A DNA stretch of 31,712 nt from Bacteriovoracaceae bacterium (GTDB taxonomy: Bacteria; Bdellovibrionota; Bacteriovoracia; Bacteriovoracales; Bacteriovoracaceae), in assembly GCA_018060635.1 (NCBI GenBank), contig JAGOVR010000002.1, positions 1 to 31,712 of the forward strand. The letters run 5' to 3'. This document shows positions 1 to 7,343 of this stretch, one piece after another. A model generated the notes under the pieces. The model searched no databases and was not told where the DNA came from. It was given only the letters and a program-made list of their open reading frames with translations. Within the stretch, counting starts at the first letter, position 1. Every line of letters begins with the position of its first letter. The position numbers and the translations under genes are program-made.

Positions 1-1240
1 CTAAACCTCCTCCTGTTTCTCCTACTATAAAAAGACTTGAAGAAAAGGCATCATAGGCAATAGCATATCCGCCTGTATAGGCACCAGCAGTGCCTAATAA
101 TTTAGTAAAAATTCTGTTTCCAGAAGCATCATACTTTAAAAGAGCGGCATCACCCGTTCCTGTGAGAGTTTCGCCCCCTAAATTCCCTGTAGTTCTACCT
201 ACAATAAAAATATTATCATTAGAATCCACTATAAGTTTTTCGCTAAAAGAAGAGGCTCCAGAAACACCCAATTGATGTAAAAATTGCTGAGTACCACTAC
301 TGTTATACTTTGTTAAAAATAAATCAAATCCCCCTACCAGAGTGTTCCCTGGAAGGCTCCCCGTTGTATATCCTGCCATGTAAACATTTTCTGAACTATC
401 TACATCAATACCTTTCCCAAGAGCTACAAAAGAAGAAACACCCACCAGTCTAGTCCATTGAGGAGAAAGGGATGAATCAAGTTTTAAAATATAAGCATCA
501 TATGATCCATTTAGAGTTTGTCCTCCTAAACCTCCGTTTGTATCGCCAGTAAGATAAAAATTCCCCGCACTACTTACAGTAAAATCACTACAACTAGTAT
601 AGGTCCCTGAAACCCCCATGAGCAAAGTATCTTGTAACGCTCCTGAAGGATTATATTTAATAACGGCAAGATCTCGAATTCCCGTTTTTGTTTCTCCATT
701 GAGATTGCCTGTTGTGGATCCACAAATATAAGGATTACCCGAAGAATCGAAAACAAGCTTTGAACCCGAAGAAGATGAACTTGCAACACCTTCTTGGCGT
801 ACCCAAATTAAATTTCCAGAAGAATCATACTTTGCAAGGAAGTAATCAAGTGTGCCTGCTAAAGTATTCGCAAGATTTCCATAGGTATAACCTGTGATAT
901 AAATATTACCTGAAGGATCAACTCCTATTCCATAGGCTTCAGTGCCTACCCCTGCTACACCTAAAAGCTTTGACCACTGTTTTACTCCTGATGCATCATA
1001 TTTAACAAGAAAAGCATCTACTGTTCCTGTAAGAATATTCCCATCTAAGTTTCCGTAAGTAGTACCTGTCACATAGACGTTCCCAATAGAATCTGTAGCA
1101 GTATCCCATGCCGCAGTATCTTCTGCTATAACTCCCATTTGCTTGATACCTGTCCATGGAGTTGCAACAACAGATGTTTTTTTGGATGAATTACAACCAA
1201 AAATAAATAACATTCCTACTAAAAAAAGAATCTTCCTCAT
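1..1240 (-). CDS. SBBP beta-propeller repeat lipoprotein, 3' end cut by window edge
   Basis: The frame is open from an ATG at 1240 (preceded by an AGGAGAGAG ribosome site) to base 1, giving about 413 residues with no stop. The protein starts with a short hydrophobic signal ending in a lipobox-like IFGC, so Cys16 is probably lipidated. At least six repeats of about 55-60 residues follow, each with a core like VYVTGTTYGNLDG, then TG.xD.FLxKYDSSG and a W/F-rich strand ending in LG; a seventh begins at the edge. This is the SBBP (beta-propeller) repeat pattern. Family members are envelope or surface proteins of mostly unknown role; binding or scaffolding is a guess. The gene lies downstream of hutI on the same strand, 93 bp away, with its own ribosome site, and is probably a separate unit. 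The stop codon is outside the window. Confidence 0.85.
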   Translation of the reverse strand, partial: MRKILFLVGMLFIFGCNSSKKTSVVATPWTGIKQMGVIAEDTAAWDTATDSIGNVYVTGTTYGNLDGNILTGTVDAFLVKYDASGVKQWSKLLGVAGVGTEAYGIGVDPSGNIYITGYTYGNLANTLAGTLDYFLAKYDSSGNLIWVRQEGVASSSSSGSKLVFDSSGNPYICGSTTGNLNGETKTGIRDLAVIKYNPSGALQDTLLMGVSGTYTSCSDFTVSSAGNFYLTGDTNGGLGGQTLNGSYDAYILKLDSSLSPQWTRLVGVSSFVALGKGIDVDSSENVYMAGYTTGSLPGNTLVGGFDLFLTKYNSSGTQQFLHQLGVSGASSFSEKLIVDSNDNIFIVGRTTGNLGGETLTGTGDAALLKYDASGNRIFTKLLGTAGAYTGGYAIAYDAFSSSLFIVGETGGGL

Positions 1241-1270
1241 ACCTCTCTCTCCTTTTTAAAATTATCTTTG

Positions 1271-1296
1271 GTTGCATTTTTGCACTATCTTGCAAC
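1271..1296. repeat. Inverted repeat upstream of the lipoprotein gene
   Basis: GTTGCA (1271-1276) and TGCAAC (1291-1296) form a 6-bp dyad with a 14-bp centre that holds another TGCA. It lies 31-56 bp upstream of the lipoprotein start. No T-tract follows on either side, so an operator fits better than a terminator. A dyad this short could occur by chance. Confidence 0.25.
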
Positions 1297-1333
1297 ATCA
1301 GAAGAGAAAAAGGCAAGAACATTATTATTTTAA

Positions 1334-2536
1334 TTAAGAATAAAAAAAGATTTTTTTACATAAATTTTCGCCGTAACGATAACCCAACTCAGCAATAGAT
1401 TCAGCTTGGAATAAAGAAAATCTCACAGGCTTTCCTAATTCTAAACACCACAAGTCTAGAGAACATCCAACGGCTTTCAACGAATTGATAGTCATCGCCT
1501 CTAAAACCTCCTGTTCTTGCATTCTAAGTCTACGAAAGGCCATCTGCATGAGAAGAGGAACACTCAAGCTAGGCTGAGATCCTGGATTATAATCCAGTGC
1601 AATAGCAGGATTGATTCCTAAAACCCGCAAATCATCCATAGAAGGACTTTTTTCATTAAGATAAAAGCTAGTCATAGGGAGAAAAACGATACTTACTTTT
1701 TTTTGTACAAGTTTCTTAAATTCATCTAGAGAAGTATGTAAACAATGATCTACACTTGTCAGTGTAAATTCTTCACATAAACGAGCCGCCCCTAAATTTT
1801 TTATTTCATCTATGTGAGCCTTAAGGGAGAAGCCTAACTTTGTGGCTTTATGAAAAAAATTACGGGCATCTTGCACATTAAAAAAACCTTCATCTATAAA
1901 AATATCCACAAATTGTGCTAGCTTTTTTTGCGCAATCTCAGGCAATGTTTTATTTATAATTTCTTCTAAGTATTTTTCTTTAGTAGTATCTTTAAGAACT
2001 GCATGAGGGCCCATATAAGTAACCCATATTTGCATTTGACCTTTTAATTCATTTTTTACTTCATTTATTATTTCTAAATGACGAATTTCTTCTTTATGGG
2101 TTAATCCATAACCTGACTTTACTTCAACACCCAAAACTCCTTGCTCTCTAAGTTTTTGTAACCTCTGTTTTAAAAGATTTTTTAAATCCTCTGTACCTGT
2201 TTGTTGTGTTTTTTGTTGGGTATAAATAATTCCTCCACCTTGGGCCGAAATTTCACTGTAAGACATCCCTTGCATTTTCAGCAAGAACTCATGAGCTCTG
2301 TTCCCAGCAAAAAGACTATGAGTATGACTATCTATAAAAAGAGGTAGTCCTAACAGATGATTCCCTTGAATTATTTCAACATCACTGAGTAAAGGAGGGA
2401 GATTTGATTCCTTGCCTAAAAATTTTAGACACCCCTTCTCATCTATCATCAGAGAGATATCGTTATATTCAGTAAAAATACCTTGCGCATTAAAGTGATG
2501 AAGACGAGATAAATTTTTAATAAGAATTGGTTTCAT
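1334..2536 (-). CDS. hutI: Imidazolonepropionase
   Basis: This amidohydrolase opens the ring of 4-imidazolone-5-propanoate to N-formimino-L-glutamate, step three of histidine degradation, in the cytoplasm. At 400 residues it matches the family length. The metal-binding HTH is at residues 71-73 (SHTHSLFAGNR), with further ligands expected at His241 (AHIDE) and Asp315 (ALDYNPGS). MGPHAV (about 175-180) and VDHCLH (262-267) are other family signatures. The N-terminal beta domain and the C-terminal helix with EAMTINSLKAVG are complete. It diverges from hutH, with only 36 bp between the two start codons. I see no good Shine-Dalgarno before its ATG (ACAATAAAAAATAA), so translation may be weak or leaderless. 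Its promoter would have to lie within or near the start of hutH. Confidence 0.96.
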   Translation of the reverse strand: MKPILIKNLSRLHHFNAQGIFTEYNDISLMIDEKGCLKFLGKESNLPPLLSDVEIIQGNHLLGLPLFIDSHTHSLFAGNRAHEFLLKMQGMSYSEISAQGGGIIYTQQKTQQTGTEDLKNLLKQRLQKLREQGVLGVEVKSGYGLTHKEEIRHLEIINEVKNELKGQMQIWVTYMGPHAVLKDTTKEKYLEEIINKTLPEIAQKKLAQFVDIFIDEGFFNVQDARNFFHKATKLGFSLKAHIDEIKNLGAARLCEEFTLTSVDHCLHTSLDEFKKLVQKKVSIVFLPMTSFYLNEKSPSMDDLRVLGINPAIALDYNPGSQPSLSVPLLMQMAFRRLRMQEQEVLEAMTINSLKAVGCSLDLWCLELGKPVRFSLFQAESIAELGYRYGENLCKKIFFYS

Positions 2537-2572
2537 TTATTTTTTATTGTATCGTAGCTTTGGAGAATTATT

Positions 2573-4111
2573 ATGTCTTTAAAAAATATAGTCTTAAATG
2601 GTGAAAACCTTACCCTTGAGAACTTCTATGAATTTGCTCATGGAAATAGCTCAAATTTTTTCTTTTCTCTAGATCCTATAGCTCTTAAAAAAATGCACGC
2701 CTCTCGTCAGGTTGTTTTAAATACCATCAAAAACAAACAAACTGTTTATGGTATTAATACAGGATTTGGGTCTCTTGCCACTACCAATATTGCTGAAAAA
2801 GATTTAGCAACTTTGCAACTTAATCTCATTCGCTCTCACTGCGCAGGAGTGGGAGAACCTTTTCCCTTGCATATGACCAGAGCTATTATTTTAGCTAGGG
2901 CCAATTGTTTAATAAGAGGCCATTCTGGAATCAATCCAGAGCTTGTGCAAACCATGCTCCATTTTTTAAACCACGATATTTGCCCTACCATTCCGTGCAA
3001 AGGATCATTAGGAGCTTCTGGTGATTTGGCCCCTCTTTCCCATCTTGCTTTAAATCTCATTGGAGAAGGTGAGGTATTTTTTCAAAATAAAAAAATGCAA
3101 GCTATAGAGGCGTTCAATATCATAGGTAAAAAACCTGTGGTGTTGGGGCCTAAAGATGGACTGGCCCTTAATAACGGAACTGCTGTTATGCTTTCTTTAG
3201 GAATCATTGCCTTTATAGAAGCTCAAAACCTCATGCGAACTGCTGATGTTATTTCTGCACTCACTGTGGATACCTTGCGGGGAAGTATCAAAGCTTTTGA
3301 TCCTAAAATTTCTGATTTAAAGCCACATACAGGGCAAGTGATAAGTGCAAAAAATATTTTTAATCTTTTACAAAACTCAGAAATTTTAAACTCACACGTA
3401 AGTTGTCACCGCGTACAAGACGCTTATTCTTTACGCTGTATTCCTCAAGTACATGGTGCTTGTAGACAAACGCTAAGACATGCTGAAGAAGTTTTAAGTG
3501 TTGAACTACAATCGGTCACTGATAATCCACTTATTTTTACGGAAGAGAATGAAATTATTTCAGGAGGAAATTTTCACGGGGAAGCACTGGCACTGTGTTT
3601 AGATTATCTGACTATGGGACTTTCAGAGCTAGCAAATATTAGTGAAAGACGTATTAATAAACTCATGGATCCGCATTTCTCAGAGCTGTCTGCTTTCTTA
3701 ACAAAAGATGCGGGTCTTAGTTCAGGATTTATGATTGCTCATTACACTTGTGCATCTCTAGTTTCAGAAAATAAAGTTTTATGCCATCCTGCCTCAGTGG
3801 ATTCCATTCCCACTTCTTTAGAAAAAGAAGATCATGTGTCTATGGGACTGGGTGCCGCTTTAAAATTACAAAAGGTTTTAGAGAATGCGCAGATTATTTT
3901 AGGCACTGAACTTATGTGCGCTGTTCAGGCTCTCGATTTACTGAGACCTCTCAAAACTTCTCCTACTTTAGAAAAAGTTTATTCATTGGTACGACAAAAT
4001 ATTCCACCTTTAGAGGAAGATCGTGTGTTAAGTGGTGATATGGAAAAAATGCAAAAAATTATTAAGGGAGATAATTTTTTATCCCTGATACTTACCGAAA
4101 ACATCTCTTAA
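2573..4111 (+). CDS. hutH: Histidine ammonia-lyase
   Basis: This enzyme removes ammonia from L-histidine to give trans-urocanate, the first step of histidine use. The 512 residues match the usual length. The Ala-Ser-Gly triad that cyclises to the MIO electrophile is at residues 148-150, inside GSLGASGDLAPLSHLAL. Tyr59 (VYGINTGFG) and Ser88-His89 (SHCAGVG) are the expected active-site residues, and the GGNFHGEA and SVTDNPL motifs follow. The start is set by TGGAGAATTATT before ATG. A possible promoter, TTGGTT-N17-TATCGT (2527-2555), sits across the hutI start. hutU is not adjacent in this window. The last 33 bp overlap the 3' end of the convergent mutase gene, so the two transcripts share complementary ends. 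Confidence 0.97.
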   Translation: MSLKNIVLNGENLTLENFYEFAHGNSSNFFFSLDPIALKKMHASRQVVLNTIKNKQTVYGINTGFGSLATTNIAEKDLATLQLNLIRSHCAGVGEPFPLHMTRAIILARANCLIRGHSGINPELVQTMLHFLNHDICPTIPCKGSLGASGDLAPLSHLALNLIGEGEVFFQNKKMQAIEAFNIIGKKPVVLGPKDGLALNNGTAVMLSLGIIAFIEAQNLMRTADVISALTVDTLRGSIKAFDPKISDLKPHTGQVISAKNIFNLLQNSEILNSHVSCHRVQDAYSLRCIPQVHGACRQTLRHAEEVLSVELQSVTDNPLIFTEENEIISGGNFHGEALALCLDYLTMGLSELANISERRINKLMDPHFSELSAFLTKDAGLSSGFMIAHYTCASLVSENKVLCHPASVDSIPTSLEKEDHVSMGLGAALKLQKVLENAQIILGTELMCAVQALDLLRPLKTSPTLEKVYSLVRQNIPPLEEDRVLSGDMEKMQKIIKGDNFLSLILTENIS

Positions 4112-5629
4112 TGTGTGCGAAATTTCCCCTAGAGTACAATTATTTTTTACACATTGTTTAATAAGGGGAATAAGATTTTCTGTTGTAGATGCCGCTTTCT
4201 TTAATTTTTCTAAATGTTCTTTAACTTGAGTTTGATTGCGACTGCTCTTAAATTTTTGAAGTTTTGCCACTTGATCTTTTTCAATTTGATCAGAAATTTT
4301 ATTAGTGGGTAGTGGGCTTTTTTCACCTTCAGTAAAACTATTTACTCCCACCACTTTTTCTTCACCCTTTTCAATTTTCATCTGAGCATCATAGGCGGCT
4401 TGAGCAATTTCTCCTTGAATAAATCCACTTTTTATACACTGAACCACTCCGCCTTTAGAATGAATAATATCTAAATACTCTTGCGCTCCTTTTTCTAATT
4501 CATCTGTTAAATATTCTATAGCGTGTGAACCCCCAAGTGCATCGACAAAGTCAGTCACTTTTGATTCATGGGCCACAATTTGCTGAGTACGTAATGCAAT
4601 CTCTGCCGACTGAGAAGTCGGAAGTTGCAAAGCTTCATCATAAGCATTGGTATGAAGAGATTGCGTTCCTCCTAAAACTGCCGCCATGGCCTGCAAAGTA
4701 ACTCTGACAATATTATTGAGAGGTTGTTGCGCTGTGAGTGTTGATCCTGCCACTTGGGAATGAAATCTTAGTTGCAAAGACTTTTCGTCTTTAGCATGAA
4801 ATTTATTTTTCATAATATGCGCCCACATACGTCTAGCCGCACGAAATTTAGCAATCTCTTCTAAAAAATTATTATGCACATTAAAGAAAAAACTTAAGCG
4901 TGGAGCAAACTCATCAATCGTAAGTCCTGCCTTCAAAGCTTCTTCTACATAAGTCACACCATTGGCCAAAGTAAAAGCAATTTCTTGAACGGCGGTACTT
5001 CCTGCCTCGCGAATATGATAGCCTGAAATAGAAATGGTATTCCATTTAGGCATTTGTGTTTTGCAGTATTTAAAAATATCTGTGATAAGCCTAAGTGATT
5101 GTTCAGGCGGATAAATATAAGTTCCGCGGGCAATGTATTCTTTTAAAATATCATTTTGAATAGTGCCTGTAAGTTTATGACCCGCAATTCCTTTTTCTTC
5201 AGCCACACATTCATAAAGAGAAAGTAAAATTGCGGCAGTGGAATTAATGGTCATGGAGGTTGAAACTTGCGAAAGATCAATCCCATCAAAAAGTTCACGC
5301 ATATCGGAGATTGTATCGATGGCCACTCCTACTTTACCCACTTCTCCTAAACTCATGGCATCGTCAGAATCAAATCCCATTTGCGTAGGCAAATCAAAAG
5401 CGCAAGATAAACCCTTAGCACCTTTGGAGAGAAGTTCTTTATAACGAATATTAGATTCTTTAGCAGTAGAAAATCCCGCATACTGGCGCATGGTCCATGC
5501 TCTTTCACGGTACATTTCTTTATGAATACCGCGGGTGAAAGGATATTCTCCTGCTTTTTCTTTTTGCTCTCTTGCTTCAAAATGAGGAGGAATGAGAATT
5601 CCAGAAGATGTTTCGTGTTTTTTTGTCAT
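4079..5629 (-). CDS. Methylmalonyl-CoA mutase, stand-alone catalytic (large) subunit
   Basis: Methylmalonyl-CoA mutase interconverts (R)-methylmalonyl-CoA and succinyl-CoA by a B12 radical mechanism. This 516-residue protein has the TIM-barrel catalytic domain, with YPFTRGI near residue 29, AFDLPTQMGFDSD at 77-89, GTIQNDILKEY at 155-165 and KFRAARRMWA at 261-270. Tyr50 in RQYAGF and Arg207 in GYHIREAG are the residues that mark methylmalonyl-CoA rather than isobutyryl-CoA mutases; His252 corresponds to the catalytic histidine. The B12-binding domain (DxHxxG motif, about 130 residues) is absent, so a separate small subunit must exist elsewhere, as in known split mutases. AAGGAATCTTT precedes the ATG. 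The stop lies inside the 3' end of hutH. With the carboxylase genes upstream it completes most of a propionate-to-succinate route. Confidence 0.93.
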   Translation of the reverse strand: MTKKHETSSGILIPPHFEAREQKEKAGEYPFTRGIHKEMYRERAWTMRQYAGFSTAKESNIRYKELLSKGAKGLSCAFDLPTQMGFDSDDAMSLGEVGKVGVAIDTISDMRELFDGIDLSQVSTSMTINSTAAILLSLYECVAEEKGIAGHKLTGTIQNDILKEYIARGTYIYPPEQSLRLITDIFKYCKTQMPKWNTISISGYHIREAGSTAVQEIAFTLANGVTYVEEALKAGLTIDEFAPRLSFFFNVHNNFLEEIAKFRAARRMWAHIMKNKFHAKDEKSLQLRFHSQVAGSTLTAQQPLNNIVRVTLQAMAAVLGGTQSLHTNAYDEALQLPTSQSAEIALRTQQIVAHESKVTDFVDALGGSHAIEYLTDELEKGAQEYLDIIHSKGGVVQCIKSGFIQGEIAQAAYDAQMKIEKGEEKVVGVNSFTEGEKSPLPTNKISDQIEKDQVAKLQKFKSSRNQTQVKEHLEKLKKAASTTENLIPLIKQCVKNNCTLGEISHTLRDVFGKYQG

Positions 5630-5670
5630 AAAGATTCCTTATAGCTTATAAAACTTATCTATTCTAACCT

Positions 5671-5721
5671 CTTTTTACTAGATGAACCTAGTAAAAATAC
5701 TAGCTAGACCTAGTAAAAAAG
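5671..5721. repeat. Three CTAGTAAAAA boxes forming direct and inverted repeats
   Basis: ACCTAGTAAAAA occurs at 5686-5697 and again at 5708-5719, exactly 22 bp apart (two helical turns). The inverse, TTTTTACTAG, lies at 5672-5681. CTTTTTACTAG (5671-5681) can also pair with CTAGTAAAAAAG (5710-5721). The block sits just past the stop of the small HTH gene and 42-92 bp upstream of the mutase start. The helical phasing suggests protein-binding sites. A weak AT-rich hairpin is the alternative, but there is no clear T-tract for a terminator. Confidence 0.5.
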
Positions 5722-5730
5722 CTATCTTCC

Positions 5731-6096
5731 TTAAGCTACCAAATCAAATTCTATCTTAGAATAATGAACCACTGGAACTTTTACTTTCCGACCATTCACA
5801 ATTTTTTTCTGAGTTTTAATAGCTCCCATTTTTTCTAAAAAATTAATTTTTCTATTCATGTTGCCTATATCTTTCTGCATAAGCTCCGCTAACTCATAAA
5901 TACTTTTAGGCTTAAGTGCCTTAATAGCAATGAGCACATCTAAAGCACTAATGAATTTTTGAAAATCATCTAAATCCGTAAAAGATAATTCATAGTGAGG
6001 AGTTATCTTTTCTCCCGTTTTAATTTTAGACAGACGCTCAAATGCCTCATCTAAGATTTGAGAGGTCGGTTTAAGGGATACAACAAGAGTTTTCAT
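5731..6096 (-). CDS. Small winged-helix DNA-binding protein, COG4190/HVO_A0114-like
   Basis: This 121-residue protein has a predicted winged helix at about residues 55-115: a helix with ALDVLIAIKA, then KSIYELAELMQKDIGNMNRKINFLEKMGAIK as turn and recognition helix, and a C-terminal strand with VPVVHYSKIEF. That layout, including the closing PVVxYxxI motif, matches the family of predicted regulators called COG4190 or HVO_A0114-like. Family members often sit beside toxin genes, but no toxin-like partner is visible here. The neighbours are the CotH-like gene upstream and the mutase downstream on the same strand. The phased repeats between this gene and the mutase could be its binding sites, which would make it a regulator of the mutase or of itself. 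That is inference. The ribosome site before ATG is weak. Confidence 0.7.
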   Translation of the reverse strand: MKTLVVSLKPTSQILDEAFERLSKIKTGEKITPHYELSFTDLDDFQKFISALDVLIAIKALKPKSIYELAELMQKDIGNMNRKINFLEKMGAIKTQKKIVNGRKVKVPVVHYSKIEFDLVA

Positions 6097-6161
6097 CTTG
6101 TTGTTATAATCTAAAAAGAGTTATTTTTTAAGAAGAAAAATATTCTTATAATTATTTTTTA

Positions 6162-7229
6162 TTATGGATAAAAAAAACAATGATTGGGATAATAAAGAAT
6201 TTTTTGTATTTTAGATTTTGAAGAAGAGAAATTATTCATTTCTTCAAAATTATTGATCATAGCGTTTGTCAGACTATCCCAATCTTTTAAATTTAATCCT
6301 TCTTCATCTCTATATTTCTGATACAAACTAATAACTTCATCTTTTTTAGAATAAATAGCTTGAGCAGTTTCTTGCAACATTTTTTGATTTACGTTAAAAG
6401 AACAATTTTCATAAACTCTACCTGCTCTTAGTTTATACCAATCTTTACCTGCATGCTCCCATCTCAAACCATCTAAATCATAGGGAATGGCCATGACTTT
6501 TTTATCATTTTTATTAAAAAATAATTTTAGATTATTGGGACTTCCATCTGAAGCTATTTTCCAATCAGCACTGCCTAGAAGATACTGGATTAATGTAATT
6601 AACAGATGATATTCTTCAGACTGATTATTAATATTTTCTAAAGCTAGTTTTCCCCAATCTTGAGCTTCTTCACTACTATATTCTAACTTATTTCTACTCC
6701 CTATAGATGACGGTCTTTCTAAAACAATAGAATAAGAATGTCCTATTTCTTTTTTTATTTTTGTATCAAAATAAGTTGTATTGAAAAGACGGACATTAAA
6801 ACTAAAAGGGGTATAAATATTAAAAATCTTGTAAGCAATATACTCCATTAAAAGATCGTTACTTCCTTTTGTTATTTTTTCTTCTGAATCATAACCACAA
6901 TGAGTAACCAATTTATAATCTTCATTCTCCTTTAATAAGGATAAATTACTTAAATTACTCGTTTTTATTTTAAGAGGAGGGAACTCGCAATAAGTTGCTC
7001 TTCCATCTCCACGAACCCTAACTTCTACGTTATCCTGCCATTCTCTTTCTTTATCTTTATATATAAATTGAGCGGGATAATAATTTCTATTTTTTCTATC
7101 TTTAAATATTTTTTTAAATGATGCCTTTATCTGTAAATTAATAACTTCATCACTTTGAAAAATATTTTCTTGTGCATAAATATTTTGTAGAAAATTTAGA
7201 AAAAATAAAATTATACTTAAACGGAGCAT
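6162..7229 (-). CDS. Secreted CotH-kinase-like protein
   Basis: The 355-residue protein starts with a signal peptide (MLRLSIILFFLNFLQNIYA, cleavage likely before Gln20). The mature part resembles CotH-type atypical kinases: a beta-rich N-lobe with VEVRVRGDGR (69-77) and a Lys in DYKLVTH (about 106), EYIAYKIFN (129-137), then GSADW (Asp222), PNNLKLFF (231-238) and PYDLDGL (249-255). The Asp, Asn and DxD positions match the Asp-Asn-DLD layout of CotH and related HipA/lipid-kinase folds. CotH itself phosphorylates spore-coat proteins; the target here is unknown, and an envelope or exported substrate is a guess. GAGAGGAGAGAT precedes the ATG. It may be co-transcribed with the HTH gene 65 bp downstream. 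Assignment is by motif only; a non-catalytic member is possible. Confidence 0.6.
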   Translation of the reverse strand: MLRLSIILFFLNFLQNIYAQENIFQSDEVINLQIKASFKKIFKDRKNRNYYPAQFIYKDKEREWQDNVEVRVRGDGRATYCEFPPLKIKTSNLSNLSLLKENEDYKLVTHCGYDSEEKITKGSNDLLMEYIAYKIFNIYTPFSFNVRLFNTTYFDTKIKKEIGHSYSIVLERPSSIGSRNKLEYSSEEAQDWGKLALENINNQSEEYHLLITLIQYLLGSADWKIASDGSPNNLKLFFNKNDKKVMAIPYDLDGLRWEHAGKDWYKLRAGRVYENCSFNVNQKMLQETAQAIYSKKDEVISLYQKYRDEEGLNLKDWDSLTNAMINNFEEMNNFSSSKSKIQKILYYPNHCFFYP

Positions 7230-7282
7230 ATCTCTCCTCTCATGTTAATAATGTATCATAGAATTTTAAAATAATATCAAAA

Positions 7283-7310
7283 TTGACTTTTTACTCATTC
7301 AATATATAAA
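7283..7310 (+). promoter_or_regulatory. Possible sigma70 promoter reading towards the carrier gene
   Basis: TTGACT (7283-7288) and TATAAA (7305-7310) are separated by 16 bp. Both hexamers are close to the consensus. The predicted start is near 7317, pointing into the plus-strand ORF and stem-loop, opposite to the flanking genes. The surrounding AT-richness makes chance matches fairly common. Confidence 0.4.
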
Positions 7311-7343
7311 AACTATGTAAAAAATTCATAATATGACTAAGAA

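Noticed and set aside
1..1240. Periodic repeats considered as a CRISPR array or tandem DNA repeat
   Set aside because: The repeat unit is about 170 bp, imperfect at DNA level and conserved as protein; it encodes beta-propeller repeats.
5630..5730. The phased repeats considered as a transposon end or attachment site
   Set aside because: There is no transposase or integrase nearby, no target duplication, and both flanking genes are intact.
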